Source: a candidate division NC10 bacterium CSP1-5
GTDB taxonomy: Bacteria; Methylomirabilota; Methylomirabilia; Methylomirabilales; CSP1-5
DNA length: 64,000 nt
Direction: 5' to 3'
Assembly (NCBI GenBank): GCA_001443495.1
Contig: LDXR01000006.1
Coordinates: 75,059-139,058, forward strand
Shown here: positions 8,075-16,297 of the stretch, in pieces
How positions within the stretch are numbered: position 1 is the first letter of the stretch
How the letters are laid out: each line of letters opens with the position of its first letter
Notes under the pieces: generated by a model
Seen by the model: only the letters and a program-made list of their open reading frames with translations
What the model was told of the DNA's origin: nothing
Databases searched by the model: none
Made by a program: the position numbers and the translations under genes

Positions 8075-8701
8075 ATGAACAAATATCTTGTAGAGTTCAT
8101 CGGAACGTTCTTCCTGGTGCTGACCATCGGTTTTGCTGTGCTCGAGCCAGGCGCCGGCCCACTGGCACCCCTGGCTATCGGTTCTGCGCTCATGGTCATG
8201 GTCTATGCCGGTGGACACATCTCGGGGGCGCACTATAACCCTGCGGTCACCCTGGCGGTCTGGTTGCGCGGCAGATGCCCAGCAAGAGATGTGACTCCCT
8301 ACATGGGCGCTCAAATCATCGGAGGGCTCTTGGCCTCGTTCATGGTCCTCTTCGTGAAGGGCTACAGCTCTGTCCCACCGGCTCAACCGGATTCGATCTC
8401 TGCTCTCCTGGTAGAGTTTCTGTATACGTTTGCCTTGTGCTATGTCGTCCTCAATGTTGCCACCTCAAGGAACACCGTCGGGAATTCATTTTACGGTTTG
8501 GCGATCGGATTCACCGTGACAGCTGGCGTCTATTCGGTGGGGGCTGTTTCCGGCGGCGCGTTCAATCCAGCCGTCGCGGTAGGCATCACCGTCATGGGAT
8601 TGTCGAGTCTTGGCAGTATTTGGATCTTCCTGCTGGGCAATTTCTTGGGAGGCGCCTTGGCTGCTGCGACCTTTAAGTTTGTTAATCCTGAGGACACATA
8701 G
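8075..8701 (+). CDS. MIP-family channel (aquaporin-like) with non-standard second NPA motif
   Basis: A 208-residue, six-helix membrane channel of the major intrinsic protein family, which conducts water or small neutral solutes. Both half-helix signatures are visible: HYNPAVT in the first half and AFNPAVA in the second. Aquaporins and GlpF carry Arg directly after the second NPA (NPAR), part of the aromatic/Arg selectivity filter; here it is Val. ATG 8075 was chosen because GAGAGGC lies eight bases upstream and the first membrane helix follows at once; an in-frame ATG at 8048 also exists. The protein is short for the family but has both repeats. Confidence 0.88.
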   Translation: MNKYLVEFIGTFFLVLTIGFAVLEPGAGPLAPLAIGSALMVMVYAGGHISGAHYNPAVTLAVWLRGRCPARDVTPYMGAQIIGGLLASFMVLFVKGYSSVPPAQPDSISALLVEFLYTFALCYVVLNVATSRNTVGNSFYGLAIGFTVTAGVYSVGAVSGGAFNPAVAVGITVMGLSSLGSIWIFLLGNFLGGALAAATFKFVNPEDT

Positions 8702-8790
8702 CGACGCGCCCCGCTGAAATCTCTTCCAGCCACGGTTCCAACCCGGGGTTTTTTCGATCCTGTGTCTTGCCGCGATCTGACGAAAAGCCC

Positions 8791-8819
8791 TTGACATCCC
8801 TCGATGTATCGGAAAAATA
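8791..8819 (+). promoter_or_regulatory. Predicted sigma-70 promoter for the DUF3047 gene
   Basis: TTGACA at 8791-8796 followed by an A/T-rich AAAATA at 8814-8819 with a 17-bp spacer, 45 bp before the start codon. Confidence 0.45.
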
Positions 8820-8864
8820 TGAAGGCCCATCCCAGGCCGTGGCGTGGGCATGTGAGAGACGACT

Positions 8865-9572
8865 ATGAAATCGCGATCATTGCCGTACGTGATGGGCTGC
8901 TTCGGGCGTACTCCGGCGGCCGTAGGCCTGCTGGTGTTGGGTACCCTCGTCGGCGCGGTCGCGATCTGGGCGGCCGAGAGAGAGCAGGTGCTCGGCTTTG
9001 CCCCGGGAGGGAACGGGGTGCCGGACGGATGGGAGCTTTTCGTGAATGTGGGGGAGCCGGACCTGGCCCTCGTGCAGGATGGCGAGGGCCGGGCCCTGAA
9101 GCTCCGGACCAGGGCCTCCTCCTTTTCCCTGCAGCGCAAGGTAGCGATCGACCTCAAGCGGACCCCATTTGTGGTGTGGCAGTGGAAAGTCACCGAGCTC
9201 CCCCAGCGAGGAGATTTCCGCCAGCGCGCCACGGACGACCAGGCGGCTCAACTGTACGTCGTCTTTTCGTGGGAAGTCTTCCGGAAAGAGGCGATTGCCT
9301 ATATATGGGACAGCACGGCTCCGGAGGGGACCACGGCACGGATCCCTTCTCCGGCGCTCTATCCCTTTTTGAATCTTCACGTGGTAGTCGTCCGATCCGG
9401 GGAAGCGGAAAGAGGCAAGTGGATCACTGAGACCCGGAACGTCGCCGAGGACTACAGGAAGCTCTTCGCCGCTAACCCGGATAAGGTTCAGGGCGTCATG
9501 ATTCAGATCAACAGCCAGCACACCGCATCGCGGGGCGAGTCGTACTGGCGGTCTATCCGGTTCACCCCATAG
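8865..9572 (+). CDS. DUF3047 family exported protein
   Basis: A 235-residue protein of the DUF3047 family; function unknown. The N-terminal ~36 residues look like an uncleaved anchor or signal peptide with a hydrophobic core (VGLLVLGTLVGAVAIWA). The exported domain has the family pattern: a Trp-rich strand (FVVWQWKV), the DDQAAQLYVVF segment and the closing ESYWRSIRF. ATG 8865 precedes the signal and has a purine-rich leader. A promoter-like sequence lies just upstream, and no obvious operon partner is present. Confidence 0.78.
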   Translation: MKSRSLPYVMGCFGRTPAAVGLLVLGTLVGAVAIWAAEREQVLGFAPGGNGVPDGWELFVNVGEPDLALVQDGEGRALKLRTRASSFSLQRKVAIDLKRTPFVVWQWKVTELPQRGDFRQRATDDQAAQLYVVFSWEVFRKEAIAYIWDSTAPEGTTARIPSPALYPFLNLHVVVVRSGEAERGKWITETRNVAEDYRKLFAANPDKVQGVMIQINSQHTASRGESYWRSIRFTP

Positions 9573-9713
9573 CCCTGATCATGCCGGCCCCCGACACCGG
9601 TCGACGGTGGACAAGCACAGAAAAGTCATCAGCAACTTGACGCCTCGAGAACAAGATCCTCGCGGTGTCGAACCGTCAGTCGTCATCCGTCACGGATAAG
9701 AAGGGAGACAGCC

Positions 9714-10217
9714 ATGCTCAGCCAGAAACTCCAGGATGCGATCAACGGCCAGATCCAGCATGAATTCTATTCCGCATACCTATACCTGTCGATGTCGGCC
9801 CACTTCGCAGCGGTGCATCTGCCCGGCTGTGCACGGTGGATGCGCGTGCAGAGCCAGGAGGAGGCCTCGCACGCGATGAAGCTGTTCGACTTCGTCCTCG
9901 AGCGGGAGGGCCGGGTGATGCTCCAGGCCATCGAGCAGCCGCCGGCAAAGTTCAAGTCACCCCTCAATGTCTTTCAGCAGGCCCTGGAGCACGAGCGGAA
10001 GGTGACAGGGATGATCCACCGCCTGTACGAGTTGGCGGCCAAGGAAAACGACTACGCGACCCAGGTCATGCTCCAGTGGTTCATCGAAGAGCAGGTCGAG
10101 GAGGAGCGGACCGCGAACGACATCGTGGAGCAGTTCAAGATGATCGGCGACCAGCCCGCCGCGCTGTTCATGTTAGATAAGGATTTGGGCGCACGGGGGG
10201 CGGGTGAAAAGGCTTGA
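9714..10217 (+). CDS. ftnA: Ferritin (iron storage, ferroxidase type)
   Basis: A 167-residue cytoplasmic ferritin that oxidises Fe2+ and stores iron in a 24-mer shell. The ferroxidase ligands are at the expected places: Glu17, Glu50, His53, Glu94, Gln127 and Glu130. ATG 9714 has AAGGGAG eight bases upstream. The length is normal for bacterial non-haem ferritin. It is transcribed alone, with no Fur box recognised by eye. Confidence 0.95.
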   Translation: MLSQKLQDAINGQIQHEFYSAYLYLSMSAHFAAVHLPGCARWMRVQSQEEASHAMKLFDFVLEREGRVMLQAIEQPPAKFKSPLNVFQQALEHERKVTGMIHRLYELAAKENDYATQVMLQWFIEEQVEEERTANDIVEQFKMIGDQPAALFMLDKDLGARGAGEKA

Positions 10218-10371
10218 CGGCGGGGCCGCCCTTGGGTAGACTCGCGGGGCTATACGTATGGGATTTCCGAAAGGGAGAGAAGCAGGAATGCGCCGGATGA
10301 TCTTCCCGCCTTCTGCCGGGAGCTGGTCAAGGCGCTGGAGAAGATGAGCTGACGAGAGAACAGGGGGGCGT

Positions 10372-11358
10372 ATGGGCATCGAGCGGGTAATCTTGGCGGC
10401 GCCGAGGGGGTTCTGCGCGGGCGTGGACCGGGCGATCGATATCGTGAATATCGCCCTGGAACTCTACGGCACCCCGGTGTATGTCCGGAAAGAGATCGTC
10501 CACAACGCCCATGTGGTTCAGGAGCTCCGGGGTCGGGGAGCGGTCTTTGTGGACCAGCTGGACGAGGTGCCTGACGGCGCCCGGGTCATCTTCAGTGCCC
10601 ACGGGATTGGGCCGGCGGTCCGGGCGCAGGCGGCAGCCAAAGGACTGCGGGTCATCGACGCGACCTGTCCCCTGGTCACGAAGGTCCACCTCGAGGCCCT
10701 GAAATTCGCTCGCGAGGGCCGGGTGATCCTCCTCGTGGGACATGCCGGTCACGACGAGGTGATCGGCACCATGGGACACGCGCAGGGACAGATGGTGCTG
10801 GTCGGCTCGGTGGAGGAGGCGGAGCAGGTCCGGGTGCCGGATCCGGAGCGGGTGGCCGTAATCACGCAGACTACGCTGAGCATCGACGATACCCGGGAGA
10901 TCATCGCGGTCCTCAAGCGGCGGTTCCCCAAGGCGGTCTTCCCGCCGAAGGACGACATCTGCTACGCCACGCAGAACCGCCAGATGGCGGTCAAGGAGAT
11001 GGCCGGATCGGTCGATCTACTCCTGGTCATCGGCTCGCCCAACAGCTCGAACTCGATGCGGCTCGTGGAGGTGGCCCAGGCGGTCGGGGTGCGGGCCCAT
11101 CTCATCGATGATGTCTCCGAGATCGACCCTCGCTGGCTCGAGGGGGTGCGGACCGTCGGGATCACCGCGGGTGCCTCGGCCCCCGAGCATCTCGTCCAGG
11201 AGACCGTTGCATTCTTCCAACCGATGGGGGTCTCGCGCGTGGAGGAGCTGGACGGCATCCGAGAGGATGTGGTCTTTGCGCTACCGCCAGAGATCCAGCG
11301 AGACCTGCCGGCAGGGAGCAAGGCGGCGCGATCCCTCAGGGTGTTAGGGCGACCTTGA
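10372..11358 (+). CDS. ispH: 4-hydroxy-3-methylbut-2-enyl diphosphate reductase
   Basis: Last enzyme of the MEP isoprenoid pathway (LytB). This [4Fe-4S] protein reduces HMBPP to IPP and DMAPP in the cytoplasm. The three cluster cysteines are present at Cys15 (PRGFCAGV), Cys99 (DATCPLVTKVH) and Cys197 (DDICYATQNRQ), with the substrate-binding His77 (SAHGIG) and the LVGHAGHDE block. The 328 residues are slightly over the E. coli length. Its 3' end overlaps the end of the convergent dehydrogenase gene by 23 bp. It supplies the C5 units used by the prenyl synthase of the adjacent hopanoid locus. Confidence 0.96.
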   Translation: MGIERVILAAPRGFCAGVDRAIDIVNIALELYGTPVYVRKEIVHNAHVVQELRGRGAVFVDQLDEVPDGARVIFSAHGIGPAVRAQAAAKGLRVIDATCPLVTKVHLEALKFAREGRVILLVGHAGHDEVIGTMGHAQGQMVLVGSVEEAEQVRVPDPERVAVITQTTLSIDDTREIIAVLKRRFPKAVFPPKDDICYATQNRQMAVKEMAGSVDLLLVIGSPNSSNSMRLVEVAQAVGVRAHLIDDVSEIDPRWLEGVRTVGITAGASAPEHLVQETVAFFQPMGVSRVEELDGIREDVVFALPPEIQRDLPAGSKAARSLRVLGRP

Positions 11359-12364
11359 TCGCCTCCCCCCGGGCTATCAACTCGAAGGCCTCTGGCAGAG
11401 AGGAAAGCGCCATCTGGTGCGTCAGGAGGATCTTGGTGTTCACCAGCCCCTGCTCGAGGAGGCCGAGGGCCTCGCGGATGTGGCGGGGGGTATGGTGGAA
11501 GACACCGATCAGCATGAGTTCCTCGTAGTGCATCCGGCGCGTATCCACCCGGAAGCTCGTCCCCGGCTCACACCCCCCAAAGAGAACGACCGTTCCCGCC
11601 TTGCGGGTCACCTCGACCGCCTGCTCCCACACCTCGGGTCTCCCCGTCGCCTCGATGGTGACGGCGGCACCACGGCCCTCGGGGCTTAACCGCCGGACCT
11701 CGGCGAGCACCCGTTCCCCCTGCGCCGCATCGAGGATCTCATCCGCGCCGGCCTCAGCGGCCTTGGTCAACCGGAACTGGCCTTTCCCCACCATGATAAC
11801 CTTGACCCCCTGTCTCTTTGCGAGCTGCGTGAGGAGGAGCCCCATCGGCCCGGCCCCGAAGATGCACAGGGTCTCCCCGAGCCTCACGCCGGAGCGCTCG
11901 ATCCCATGAAGGGAACAGGCGAGCGGCTCGACGAGGGCGGCCTCGGCAAAGCTGAGATGCTCCGGAAGCGGGAGGAGGTTCTGCCGAACGATGCGGGCCG
12001 GGACCCGGATGTACTCGGCATAGGCGCCGTTCAAGAATTGTAAGTCCTCACACAGATTGACCCGTCCCATCCGGCAAGGGAAGCACAAATGGCAGGGGGC
12101 GGAGTTGGCCCCGACCACCCGGTCTCCACCCCGCACCGACTCGACCCCCTCGCCCACCGCTTCGACGATCCCGGCCCATTCGTGGCCAAAGAGGGCGGGG
12201 GTCTTTTTGATCATGACCGGGTGGCCCCGGCGATAGGTCTTGAGGTCCGTGCCGCAGGTCAGCGCTGATCCGATCCGCACCAACACCTCTCCGGGCCCTG
12301 GCGCCGGGGTGGCCACCTCCTCAAACCGGATGTCACCGGGACGATAAAACACCACCGCCTTCAC
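11336..12364 (-). CDS. Zinc-dependent medium-chain alcohol dehydrogenase (first of two)
   Basis: A 342-residue MDR-family NAD(P)-dependent dehydrogenase. The catalytic zinc site (CGTD, GHEWAG), the four-Cys structural zinc lobe (PCHLCFPCRMGRVNLC) and the Rossmann glycine motif (GAGPMG) are all present. It resembles sorbitol/threonine dehydrogenases, but the substrate cannot be set. Its ATG overlaps the end of the next upstream gene by 4 nt (12361-12364), so the pair is translationally coupled. It is the distal end of the hopanoid run; a role in reducing a side-chain or head-group aldehyde is possible but is only inference from context. Confidence 0.88.
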   Translation of the reverse strand: MKAVVFYRPGDIRFEEVATPAPGPGEVLVRIGSALTCGTDLKTYRRGHPVMIKKTPALFGHEWAGIVEAVGEGVESVRGGDRVVGANSAPCHLCFPCRMGRVNLCEDLQFLNGAYAEYIRVPARIVRQNLLPLPEHLSFAEAALVEPLACSLHGIERSGVRLGETLCIFGAGPMGLLLTQLAKRQGVKVIMVGKGQFRLTKAAEAGADEILDAAQGERVLAEVRRLSPEGRGAAVTIEATGRPEVWEQAVEVTRKAGTVVLFGGCEPGTSFRVDTRRMHYEELMLIGVFHHTPRHIREALGLLEQGLVNTKILLTHQMALSSLPEAFELIARGEAIKVALTP

Positions 12365-13407
12365 GGCTGCTCCACCTCCACAAAGACCTTGAGCGCTTCC
12401 TTGTCCCGGAACATGTGCATCCCATGGGTGAGATCGGCCAACGGGACCCTGTGGGTGACGAGCGCCTTCACCCGGACCGTTCGCTCCGCCAACAGGGCGA
12501 GGGCTTCCTGAAGCTCGACGGTGGAGGGGGAATAGCTGCTCACGAGGCTGAGTTCCCGGTGAAAGAACCGGTGGATATCCAGTTCTACCATCGGGTTACC
12601 CGGGTCCGAGGCGAACAACATCACGACGCCACCATCTCTCAGGAGATCGATCGCCGCCCCCAGCACCCGCGGCCCGCCCGCTGTCAGTATAGCAGCATCG
12701 GCGCCGCGACCCTGAGTCACCTCTTGGACGGCCTGGGGCACCTCCGCCTGACCCGGCGTGAGGGTCACGTCCGCCCCGAACGCCTTGGCGCGCTCACAGC
12801 GCTCGCCGATGAGATCAAAACCGATCACCCGGGCTCGATAGAGCTTGAGAACCTGAACGAGCATGAGGCCGATCGAGCCCAATCCATACAGGAGGACCGT
12901 GTCGTGGAGGAGTGGGTTCAGCCGCTTGACCGCCCGGAGGCAGCAGGCAAGCGGTTCGGTAAAGGCGGCCTCTTCGTCCTCAAGATGGGAAGGGATCGGG
13001 AAGGTGGCGTATCGGGTGTTCAGAGCCGGAACCCGGATATACTCGGCGAAGCCTCCCGGGTCGATATTCGACGCCTTGAAGGTGCGGCACATGGAGAAGT
13101 TGCCGTGCCGACAGTAGTGGCAGGCGTAGCAGGGGACGTGGTGAGAGACCACCACCCGCTCGCCGACCGTCCGTTCCTCAATCCCCTCCCCCAGGGCCGC
13201 GACAGTACCGACGACCTCGTGCCCGAGGACGGTGGGAGGTGTGACGAGAGCGTGATCGACCTTGCTCGCATCGGTTGCGCACAGGCCGCACCCCTTGACC
13301 TTGACCAGCAGCTCGCCGGGCCCGACCCTCGGGACGGGGACCGCCTCCACACGGATCTGCCGATTCCCCTGGTAGACCGCCGCTCTCATGGTTTGTGGCA
13401 TGCTCAT
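12361..13407 (-). CDS. Zinc-dependent medium-chain alcohol dehydrogenase (second of two)
   Basis: A 348-residue MDR-family dehydrogenase, a diverged paralogue of its downstream neighbour. The zinc ligands are in CGLCATD and GHEVVG, the structural zinc lobe is PCYACHYCRHGNFSMC, and the cofactor loop is GLGSIG, with an Asp in VIGFDLIG at the end of the second strand, which usually favours NAD. ATG 13407 follows a short gap of 75 bp from hpnD that is filled by a phrase repeat. The substrate is unknown; like its partner it could act on a polyol or aldehyde made in the hopanoid locus. Confidence 0.87.
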   Translation of the reverse strand: MSMPQTMRAAVYQGNRQIRVEAVPVPRVGPGELLVKVKGCGLCATDASKVDHALVTPPTVLGHEVVGTVAALGEGIEERTVGERVVVSHHVPCYACHYCRHGNFSMCRTFKASNIDPGGFAEYIRVPALNTRYATFPIPSHLEDEEAAFTEPLACCLRAVKRLNPLLHDTVLLYGLGSIGLMLVQVLKLYRARVIGFDLIGERCERAKAFGADVTLTPGQAEVPQAVQEVTQGRGADAAILTAGGPRVLGAAIDLLRDGGVVMLFASDPGNPMVELDIHRFFHRELSLVSSYSPSTVELQEALALLAERTVRVKALVTHRVPLADLTHGMHMFRDKEALKVFVEVEQP

Positions 13408-13429
13408 CAGTACCTGCCTTCCCCGTTCA

Positions 13430-13502
13430 TGGTTCAGAGTTCATGGTTCATGGCAGGAACCTGGATTCCCGTTCTTAAACCATCAACCCTGAACCCTGAA
13501 CC
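13430..13502. repeat. Degenerate heptamer repeat overlapping the 3' end of hpnD
   Basis: The left arm (13430-13455) contains GTTCATG, GTTCAGA, GTTCATG, GTTCATG. The right arm (about 13478-13502) reads the same type on the minus strand (GGTTCAGGGTTCAGGGTT). The right arm runs into the coding frame of the neighbouring hpnD and encodes its last residues (RFRVQG) and stop codon. Confidence 0.65.
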
Positions 13503-14328
13503 GGTTTTGCGCCCAGGTCGTGAGGGCCAGGCGGATCTTCCTCGCGCGCGGCAGCGCGATCCGATCCTCGAAAACGCGAAACTCCTTCCGCGCGATCGTC
13601 TCCAGCGTCTCGCGATAGATCCGGCCCATGATCTCGGCGGCCGCCATGTTCTTCCGATCCTCGGAGGGCAGACTCTCGGCTGCCCGCCGGAAATAGTCCC
13701 GGGCCCGGTCCGCCTCGAATCGCATGAGGGGAAAGAACCCGGGGGTGTACCGGCAGTGCAGGAGATCATCCTCACTGTACCCGAAGCGCTCCAGATCCTC
13801 TTGGGGGAGATAGATGCGCCCGCGCCGGCCATCGGTCTTTAGATCCCGGAGGATATTGGTCAGCTGCAGCGCCAGGCCCAGGTTGATCGCGTACTCCTTG
13901 GTGGCCTCACGCCGGTATCCGAAGATCTCGATGCAGATCAGGCCCACCACCGAGGCCACCCGGTAGCAGTACCGGGCGAGATCCGCGATGGTGGGGTATC
14001 GGGTGACGGTGAGGTCCATCTCGACCCCGGCAATCACCTCGTCGAAATAGCCCTTGGGGATCGGGTAGCGGCTGAGGCAGTCGCGGAGCGCTCTAGTGAT
14101 GAAATGGGTGGGCCGCCCCGCGTAGCAGCGGTCCAGCTCCTCGCGCCACCCCTTCAGGCGCTCGGCCTTCGCCTCCACGTCGCCGGAGTCGTCGGCGATG
14201 TCGTCCACGGCGCGGCACAGCGCGTACACGGCATAGAGCGCCTCCCGCTTCGCTCGGGGGAGAAAGAGGAAAGAGTAGTAGAAGCTCGAGCGACTCTTCC
14301 TGACCAGGGTGGCAAGGGCCTCGGACAT
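13483..14328 (-). CDS. hpnD: Presqualene diphosphate synthase HpnD (squalene/phytoene synthase family)
   Basis: A 281-residue head-to-head prenyl synthase that joins two farnesyl diphosphates to presqualene diphosphate on the way to squalene. Both Asp-rich Mg sites are present (DDIADD near residue 42 and the NILRDLKTD segment near 165), as is the RIYLPQEDLERFGY block typical of the HpnD subgroup. It follows the prenyl synthase gene after 3 nt. The partner genes hpnC and hpnE, which finish squalene in the three-enzyme route, are not in the window. The last six residues are encoded by an intergenic phrase repeat. Confidence 0.9.
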   Translation of the reverse strand: MSEALATLVRKSRSSFYYSFLFLPRAKREALYAVYALCRAVDDIADDSGDVEAKAERLKGWREELDRCYAGRPTHFITRALRDCLSRYPIPKGYFDEVIAGVEMDLTVTRYPTIADLARYCYRVASVVGLICIEIFGYRREATKEYAINLGLALQLTNILRDLKTDGRRGRIYLPQEDLERFGYSEDDLLHCRYTPGFFPLMRFEADRARDYFRRAAESLPSEDRKNMAAAEIMGRIYRETLETIARKEFRVFEDRIALPRARKIRLALTTWAQNRFRVQG

Positions 14329-14331
14329 CTC

Positions 14332-15222
14332 CTACGCCTTTCGCGAGACGATGAAGCGGGCGATGGCTCGCAGCGGGTCCGCCTGGTGGGTGAGCGACGT
14401 CAGCGCATCCAGCGCCTCCGTCAGGAGTCGCTGGGCCTCCCGCTTGGCGGCATCAAGGCCGACCAGGGCCGGATACGTGGCCTTCCCTCGGCTGGCATCC
14501 CCCCCGATCTTCTTCCCCCGCATTGCCTCTTCCCCCTCGATGTCCAGAATGTCGTCGGTGATCTGAAAGGCGAGCCCGACAGCCTTCCCGTACCGCGTGA
14601 TGGCGTCGAGCTGGGTTGCTGTCGCTCCGCCCAGGTGGGCCCCAGCCCGAAGCGCGGAGAGGATCAGGGCCCCCGTCTTGTGGGTGTGGATGTACTGGAG
14701 GAGAGACAGCTCAACGGCCTTCCCCTCCGAGAGAATATCCACCGCCTGCCCCCCCGCCATCCCCTGCGACCCGGCAGCCAGGGCGATCTCGTGGATCACG
14801 GTCCGGAGGAGCCGCGGATCGAGGTGACCGACGTGCGCGGGGTTCGTCAAGAGGGCAAAGGCCTCGGTGAGGAGGGCATCCCCCGCCAGGATGGCCATGG
14901 CCGGGCCGAAGACCTTGTGGCAGGTGGGGCGACCGCGTCGCAAGTCATCGTCATCCATCGCCGGGAGGTCGTCGTGGACTAACGAGTACGTGTGGATGCA
15001 TTCAAAGGCGCAGGCGACGGGGAGCACCGCCTCGGCCCTCGCCCCCACCGCCTCGGCGGCGGCGATGGTCAATGTCGGTCGCAACCTCTTCCCGCCGGCG
15101 AAGAGGCTGTAGTGTACGGCGTGGTGAAGCTCCGGAGGCATGGTGCTCTCCACCGGGACAAAACGCTTCAGGCCCGCCTCCACCAGCGCCTGCCGCTCTT
15201 CGAGGTACGCCTTGAGATCCAC
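14332..15222 (-). CDS. ispA: Polyprenyl (farnesyl/geranylgeranyl) diphosphate synthase
   Basis: A 296-residue trans-prenyltransferase that condenses IPP with allylic diphosphates. The first Asp-rich motif is DDLPAMDDDD and the second DDILD; the region before the first motif (CAFECIHTYSLVHDD) fits the IspA type that makes C15. Farnesyl diphosphate is the expected product because HpnD is the next gene, only 3 nt away. ATG 15222 gives the normal length. Strict product length cannot be set without modelling the pocket. Confidence 0.92.
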   Translation of the reverse strand: MDLKAYLEERQALVEAGLKRFVPVESTMPPELHHAVHYSLFAGGKRLRPTLTIAAAEAVGARAEAVLPVACAFECIHTYSLVHDDLPAMDDDDLRRGRPTCHKVFGPAMAILAGDALLTEAFALLTNPAHVGHLDPRLLRTVIHEIALAAGSQGMAGGQAVDILSEGKAVELSLLQYIHTHKTGALILSALRAGAHLGGATATQLDAITRYGKAVGLAFQITDDILDIEGEEAMRGKKIGGDASRGKATYPALVGLDAAKREAQRLLTEALDALTSLTHQADPLRAIARFIVSRKA

Positions 15223-15295
15223 ACGTCCTCCTGGTCTCGCCGAACGGTTGGATTATAGGCGCCTTCTGGCTTCGGACCAAGCCTCTTCTTGATCG

Positions 15296-16297
15296 TTACC
15301 TCTGTACCCTCCGGCAGGCGTATCCGTGGGTGTAGTACCACTCCACCGCGTCTCGCAGCGCTTCTTCGACCGGTGTCTGGGGTAACTCGAGTTCGCGGAT
15401 GGCCTTGGAGGGGTCAAAGAACATCATCGTGTGCGCCATGCGGACCGCGTTGAGAGGAACCCGCGGCTCCTGGCGGCTGAGTCGCGCGTAGAGCTCGAAG
15501 GCGCACGCGGCGAGGACGGCCACCGGATAGGGAATCCGAAAGCGGGGTGCAGGGACGCCGGAGATCTGCTCGAGTATCCCGAAGATTGCGCGCAGGGTGA
15601 GATTCCGGTTCCCCAGGATATACTTTTCGCCGATCCGTCCTCTCTGGGCCGCCAGGATGTGGCCCCGAGCCACATCCTGGACGTGGACCAGATTGAGACC
15701 CGTGTGGAGGTAGCCGAACATCTGCCCGTTGAGATAATCGACAATCATCCGGCCGGTGGGGGTGGGTTTGACATCCCACGGTCCCACAGGGGCAGAGGGA
15801 TTGACGATGACCACCGGAAGCCCCAGGCCGGCGATCCGTTCTGCCTCCCGCTCGGCCAGAAACTTGGACCGCTTGTAGGGGCCGACCATCTGTGCCAGGG
15901 TGACCGGCGTCTCCTCGGTTCCTGGCAGGCCATTTTTGGGGATCCCCAGGGCCCCCACCGTGCTCGTGTAGACGACGCGCTCTATCCCCGTCTCGAGCGC
16001 GACCTCCAGGATGTTGCGGGTCCCCTCCACATTGGCCCGGTACGTTGCGGCCGCGTCCCGTGAGGAGAGGTTGTACCGGGCGGCGACGTGGTACAGGACC
16101 TGACACCCCTTGAGGGCGCGCCGGAGACCCTCGCGCTCCGCGAGGTCTCCCTGGACCTCCTCGATCTCGAGGCCCTCGATGCCGGCCCGTGGACTCGACG
16201 GTCTCACCAGCACGCGGACGGCGACCCCGTCTTGAAGCAGCTCTCGGACGAGGTTTGCCCCAACAAAGCCGGTCGCCCCGGTGACGAAGGCTCTCAC
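15296..16297 (-). CDS. hpnA: Hopanoid-associated sugar epimerase/dehydratase-like protein HpnA
   Basis: A 333-residue extended short-chain dehydrogenase/reductase. The N-terminal NAD(P) motif is GATGFVGANL and the catalytic triad includes the YKRSK tetrad block, as in HpnA proteins of hopanoid loci, whose exact reaction is not established. I chose GTG 16297 because it overlaps the TGA of the upstream gene (GTGA) and has GGGAG nine bases ahead; a longer frame from ATG 16324 is possible. It is linked upstream to the HpnL-like gene and downstream to the prenyl synthase. Confidence 0.88.
   Translation of the reverse strand: MRAFVTGATGFVGANLVRELLQDGVAVRVLVRPSSPRAGIEGLEIEEVQGDLAEREGLRRALKGCQVLYHVAARYNLSSRDAAATYRANVEGTRNILEVALETGIERVVYTSTVGALGIPKNGLPGTEETPVTLAQMVGPYKRSKFLAEREAERIAGLGLPVVIVNPSAPVGPWDVKPTPTGRMIVDYLNGQMFGYLHTGLNLVHVQDVARGHILAAQRGRIGEKYILGNRNLTLRAIFGILEQISGVPAPRFRIPYPVAVLAACAFELYARLSRQEPRVPLNAVRMAHTMMFFDPSKAIRELELPQTPVEEALRDAVEWYYTHGYACRRVQR

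Noticed and set aside
8701-8760. Terminator after the aquaporin gene
   Set aside because: A T-run follows CCCGGGG, but the possible stem is short and poorly paired, so I did not call it.
10218-10352. A reading frame continuing past the ferritin stop that ends in a protein-like helix (PDDLPAFCRELVKALEKMS)
   Set aside because: It has no start codon between the ferritin stop and that segment and no ribosome-binding site. It may be a remnant, but I cannot support a gene.
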